Position numbers and translations under genes: made by a program
Notes under the pieces: model-generated
Databases searched by the model: none
What the model saw: the letters and a program-made list of their open reading frames with translations, nothing else
Told to the model about the DNA's origin: nothing
Source of the DNA: Candidatus Rokuibacteriota bacterium
GTDB taxonomy: Bacteria; JAUVQV01
Length of the DNA: 6,687 bases
NCBI GenBank assembly: GCA_030597995.1
Contig: JAUVQV010000045.1
Span: forward strand, 1-6,687
Reading direction: 5' to 3'
Shown here: in pieces, positions 5,368-6,687 of the stretch
Layout: the number at the start of each line of letters is the position of its first letter
Position numbering within the stretch: the first letter of the stretch is position 1

Positions 5368-6557
5368 GACTATCCAATCGCCTCCGGGGCATCACGCCTT
5401 CCGCCACCTTAGCCATCACCGCCCAGACCAAGGCCCTGCTGGCGCGCGGAGTGGATGTGGTCGGTTTCGGAGCCGGCGAACCGGACTTCGACACGCCGAC
5501 CCACATCAGGGCCGCAGCGGCCTCAGCCCTGGAGGCAGGCTTCACGAAGTACACTCCGACCGCGGGCACCGTGGAGTTCCGGGAGGCCATCTGCCGGAAA
5601 TTAGAGGTGGAGAACGGGCTGGAGTACGGGCCGGAGCAGATTCTAGTATCCTGTGGGGCGAAGCATTCTCTCTTCAATTTTTTCCAGGCGGTGCTCAACC
5701 CGGGAGACGAAGTGCTCATTCCCTCACCCTTCTGGGTCTCCTACCCGGAGATCGTCCGCCTGGCGAGCGGAGAACCGGTGTTCGTGCCTGCCGCTGAAAA
5801 TGACGGCTTCCATCTTCGGGCGGAGAACGTGCGTTCACGACTCACCCCCAGGAGCCGGATACTTGTGATCAACTCCCCGGCCAACCCCACCGGCAGCGGC
5901 CTGGAGCGTCCGGAATTGGAGGCGCTGGCGAAACTCGCCGCGGAGCATGACCTCTTTCTGGTCTCAGACGAAATCTACGAAAAACTGGTCTACGACGGCT
6001 TTCGGCACGTCTCCATCGCCTCCCTCGACCCCGAGGTGAAAGGCCGGACGGTAGTGATTAACGGCTTCTCGAAAAGCTTTGCCATGACCGGCTGGAGGCT
6101 GGGCTACGCCGCCGCGGAGAGGGAACTCATTTCCACGATGACCACCATTCAGGACCACAGCACCAGCAATCCCACCTCCTTCGCGCAGCACGGGGGCATA
6201 GAGGCCCTGCTTGGTCCTCAGGATACGCTGGCGAGAATGGTGCGTGAATTTTCGGAGAGAAAGAAGCTGCTGGTGCGGATGCTCCGCGCCGTTCCCGGTG
6301 TCACCTGCGTTGATCCCCGCGGGGCCTTATATGTCTTCCCGAACTTCTCGGAACACTACGGGCGCTCTTTCAGGGGAAACAGGATTGCCGGTTCAGTCGA
6401 CCTCTCGACCTATCTCTTGCAAGAGGGCCATGTGGCGGCGGTGCCGGGAATCGCGTTCGGCTCCGATGCCCACCTCCGACTTTGCTTCGCCATCGAGAGG
6501 GAGAAAATCATCTCCGGCGTGGACAGGATTGCTGCGGCCCTGGACAAGCTCGACTAA
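5364..6557 (+). CDS. aspC: Class I PLP aminotransferase, aspartate aminotransferase type (1-beta-like)
   Basis: A 397-residue fold-type I aminotransferase. Expected residues are all visible: GAGEPDFDTP (36-45), Trp124 stacking on PLP (SPFWVSY), Asn174 in NSPANPTG, Asp202 and Tyr205 in VSDEIYEKL, the PLP lysine Lys237 in NGFSKSFAMTGWRLGY, Arg245, and the carboxylate-binding Arg372 (HLRLCFA). It probably exchanges amino groups between aspartate/oxaloacetate and glutamate/2-oxoglutarate. Members of this subgroup can also act on prephenate, which the sequence alone does not settle for me. The start overlaps the coaD stop as ATGA, with GGTAG a few bases upstream. It is the last visible operon gene; an inverted-repeat element begins 11 bp after the stop. 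Aspartate made here could feed the lysine pathway encoded on the opposite strand. The symbol follows common usage and is less sure than the family. Confidence 0.92.
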   Translation: MRLSNRLRGITPSATLAITAQTKALLARGVDVVGFGAGEPDFDTPTHIRAAAASALEAGFTKYTPTAGTVEFREAICRKLEVENGLEYGPEQILVSCGAKHSLFNFFQAVLNPGDEVLIPSPFWVSYPEIVRLASGEPVFVPAAENDGFHLRAENVRSRLTPRSRILVINSPANPTGSGLERPELEALAKLAAEHDLFLVSDEIYEKLVYDGFRHVSIASLDPEVKGRTVVINGFSKSFAMTGWRLGYAAAERELISTMTTIQDHSTSNPTSFAQHGGIEALLGPQDTLARMVREFSERKKLLVRMLRAVPGVTCVDPRGALYVFPNFSEHYGRSFRGNRIAGSVDLSTYLLQEGHVAAVPGIAFGSDAHLRLCFAIEREKIISGVDRIAAALDKLD

Positions 6558-6567
6558 TCCGAACTAT

Positions 6568-6687
6568 TCACGAGGATCTTTTTCGCCCGGGCTGCGTTGC
6601 GCCCTCGTTCGCTTGTGCGGCGTACCGTAGTACGCCTCCGCGCTCACTCCGGCGACGCCTTGCCAGGACGCAAAATCTCTCTCGTGA
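6568..6687. repeat. 120-bp imperfect palindromic element at the window's right edge
   Basis: TCACGAG (6568-6574) pairs with CTCGTGA (6681-6687) at the outside, and GGCGTAC (6619-6625) pairs with GTACGCC (6630-6636) around a 4-base loop; both share exactly the same axis, 6627.5. Between them, TTTTTCGCCCGGGC (6579-6592) matches the complement of GCCAGGACGCAAAA (6662-6675) at 11 of 14 positions with a one-base offset, and GCGTTGCGCC (from 6594) faces GGCGACGCC (from 6651) with a small indel. The middle of the stem pairs poorly. It contains no gene. This fits a dispersed palindromic repeat or MITE-like element between genes, and it may also end operon transcripts. The left end lies 11 bp after the aminotransferase stop. 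Confidence 0.7.

Noticed and set aside
1..6687. A novel defence, mobile or biosynthetic system
   Set aside because: All genes but two small ones belong to well-known housekeeping families; the remaining two (cupin, DUF4911-like) are not arranged with any system-like partners other than tldD.

Overview
The window looks like ordinary chromosome from a GC-rich bacterium, most likely of the former Deltaproteobacteria (Desulfuromonadia/Geobacter-like). That placement rests on remembered resemblance of the LysA N-terminus, the aminotransferase and the rsmD-coaD-aminotransferase order to such genomes; no search was run. Every confidently recognised protein is housekeeping. I see no phage, IS transposase, CRISPR, toxin-antitoxin, defence or biosynthetic cluster, and no RNA gene.

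Layout. (1) Positions 1-1725, minus strand: lysA followed 23 bp later by the start of dapF, which runs off the left edge. These are the last two steps of lysine synthesis (epimerisation of LL-DAP, then decarboxylation of meso-DAP). A good sigma70-type promoter lies just upstream of lysA and settles its start. (2) Positions 1726-2144: about 420 bp without a convincing gene, holding the lysA promoter, a degenerate inverted-repeat region full of small hairpins, and two short palindromes. (3) Positions 2145-2480, minus strand: a small cupin of unknown function lacking most canonical metal ligands. (4) Positions 2481-2646: a divergent intergenic region with three copies of a CGGAAAA/TTTTCCG motif about 35 bp apart. 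(5) Positions 2647-6557, plus strand: a very tight run of five genes: a small DUF4911-like protein, tldD, rsmD, coaD and a class I aminotransferase. The first junction has a 2-nt gap; the next three are all 4-nt ATGA overlaps, so the run is almost certainly one translationally coupled transcript. (6) Positions 6558-6687: a noncoding tail that is a 120-bp imperfect palindrome ending on the last base of the window, probably a dispersed repeat.

How the genes relate. The plus-strand operon mixes a peptide-processing metalloprotease (TldD), 16S rRNA modification (RsmD), coenzyme A synthesis (CoaD) and amino-acid transamination; the link is probably shared growth-related expression rather than one pathway. 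The aminotransferase may make aspartate, the precursor of the lysine pathway encoded on the other strand, but the two groups are separate transcripts. The items most worth a second look are the two repeat-like elements, the DUF4911-TldD pairing, the possibly leaderless start of the operon and the unusual cupin.
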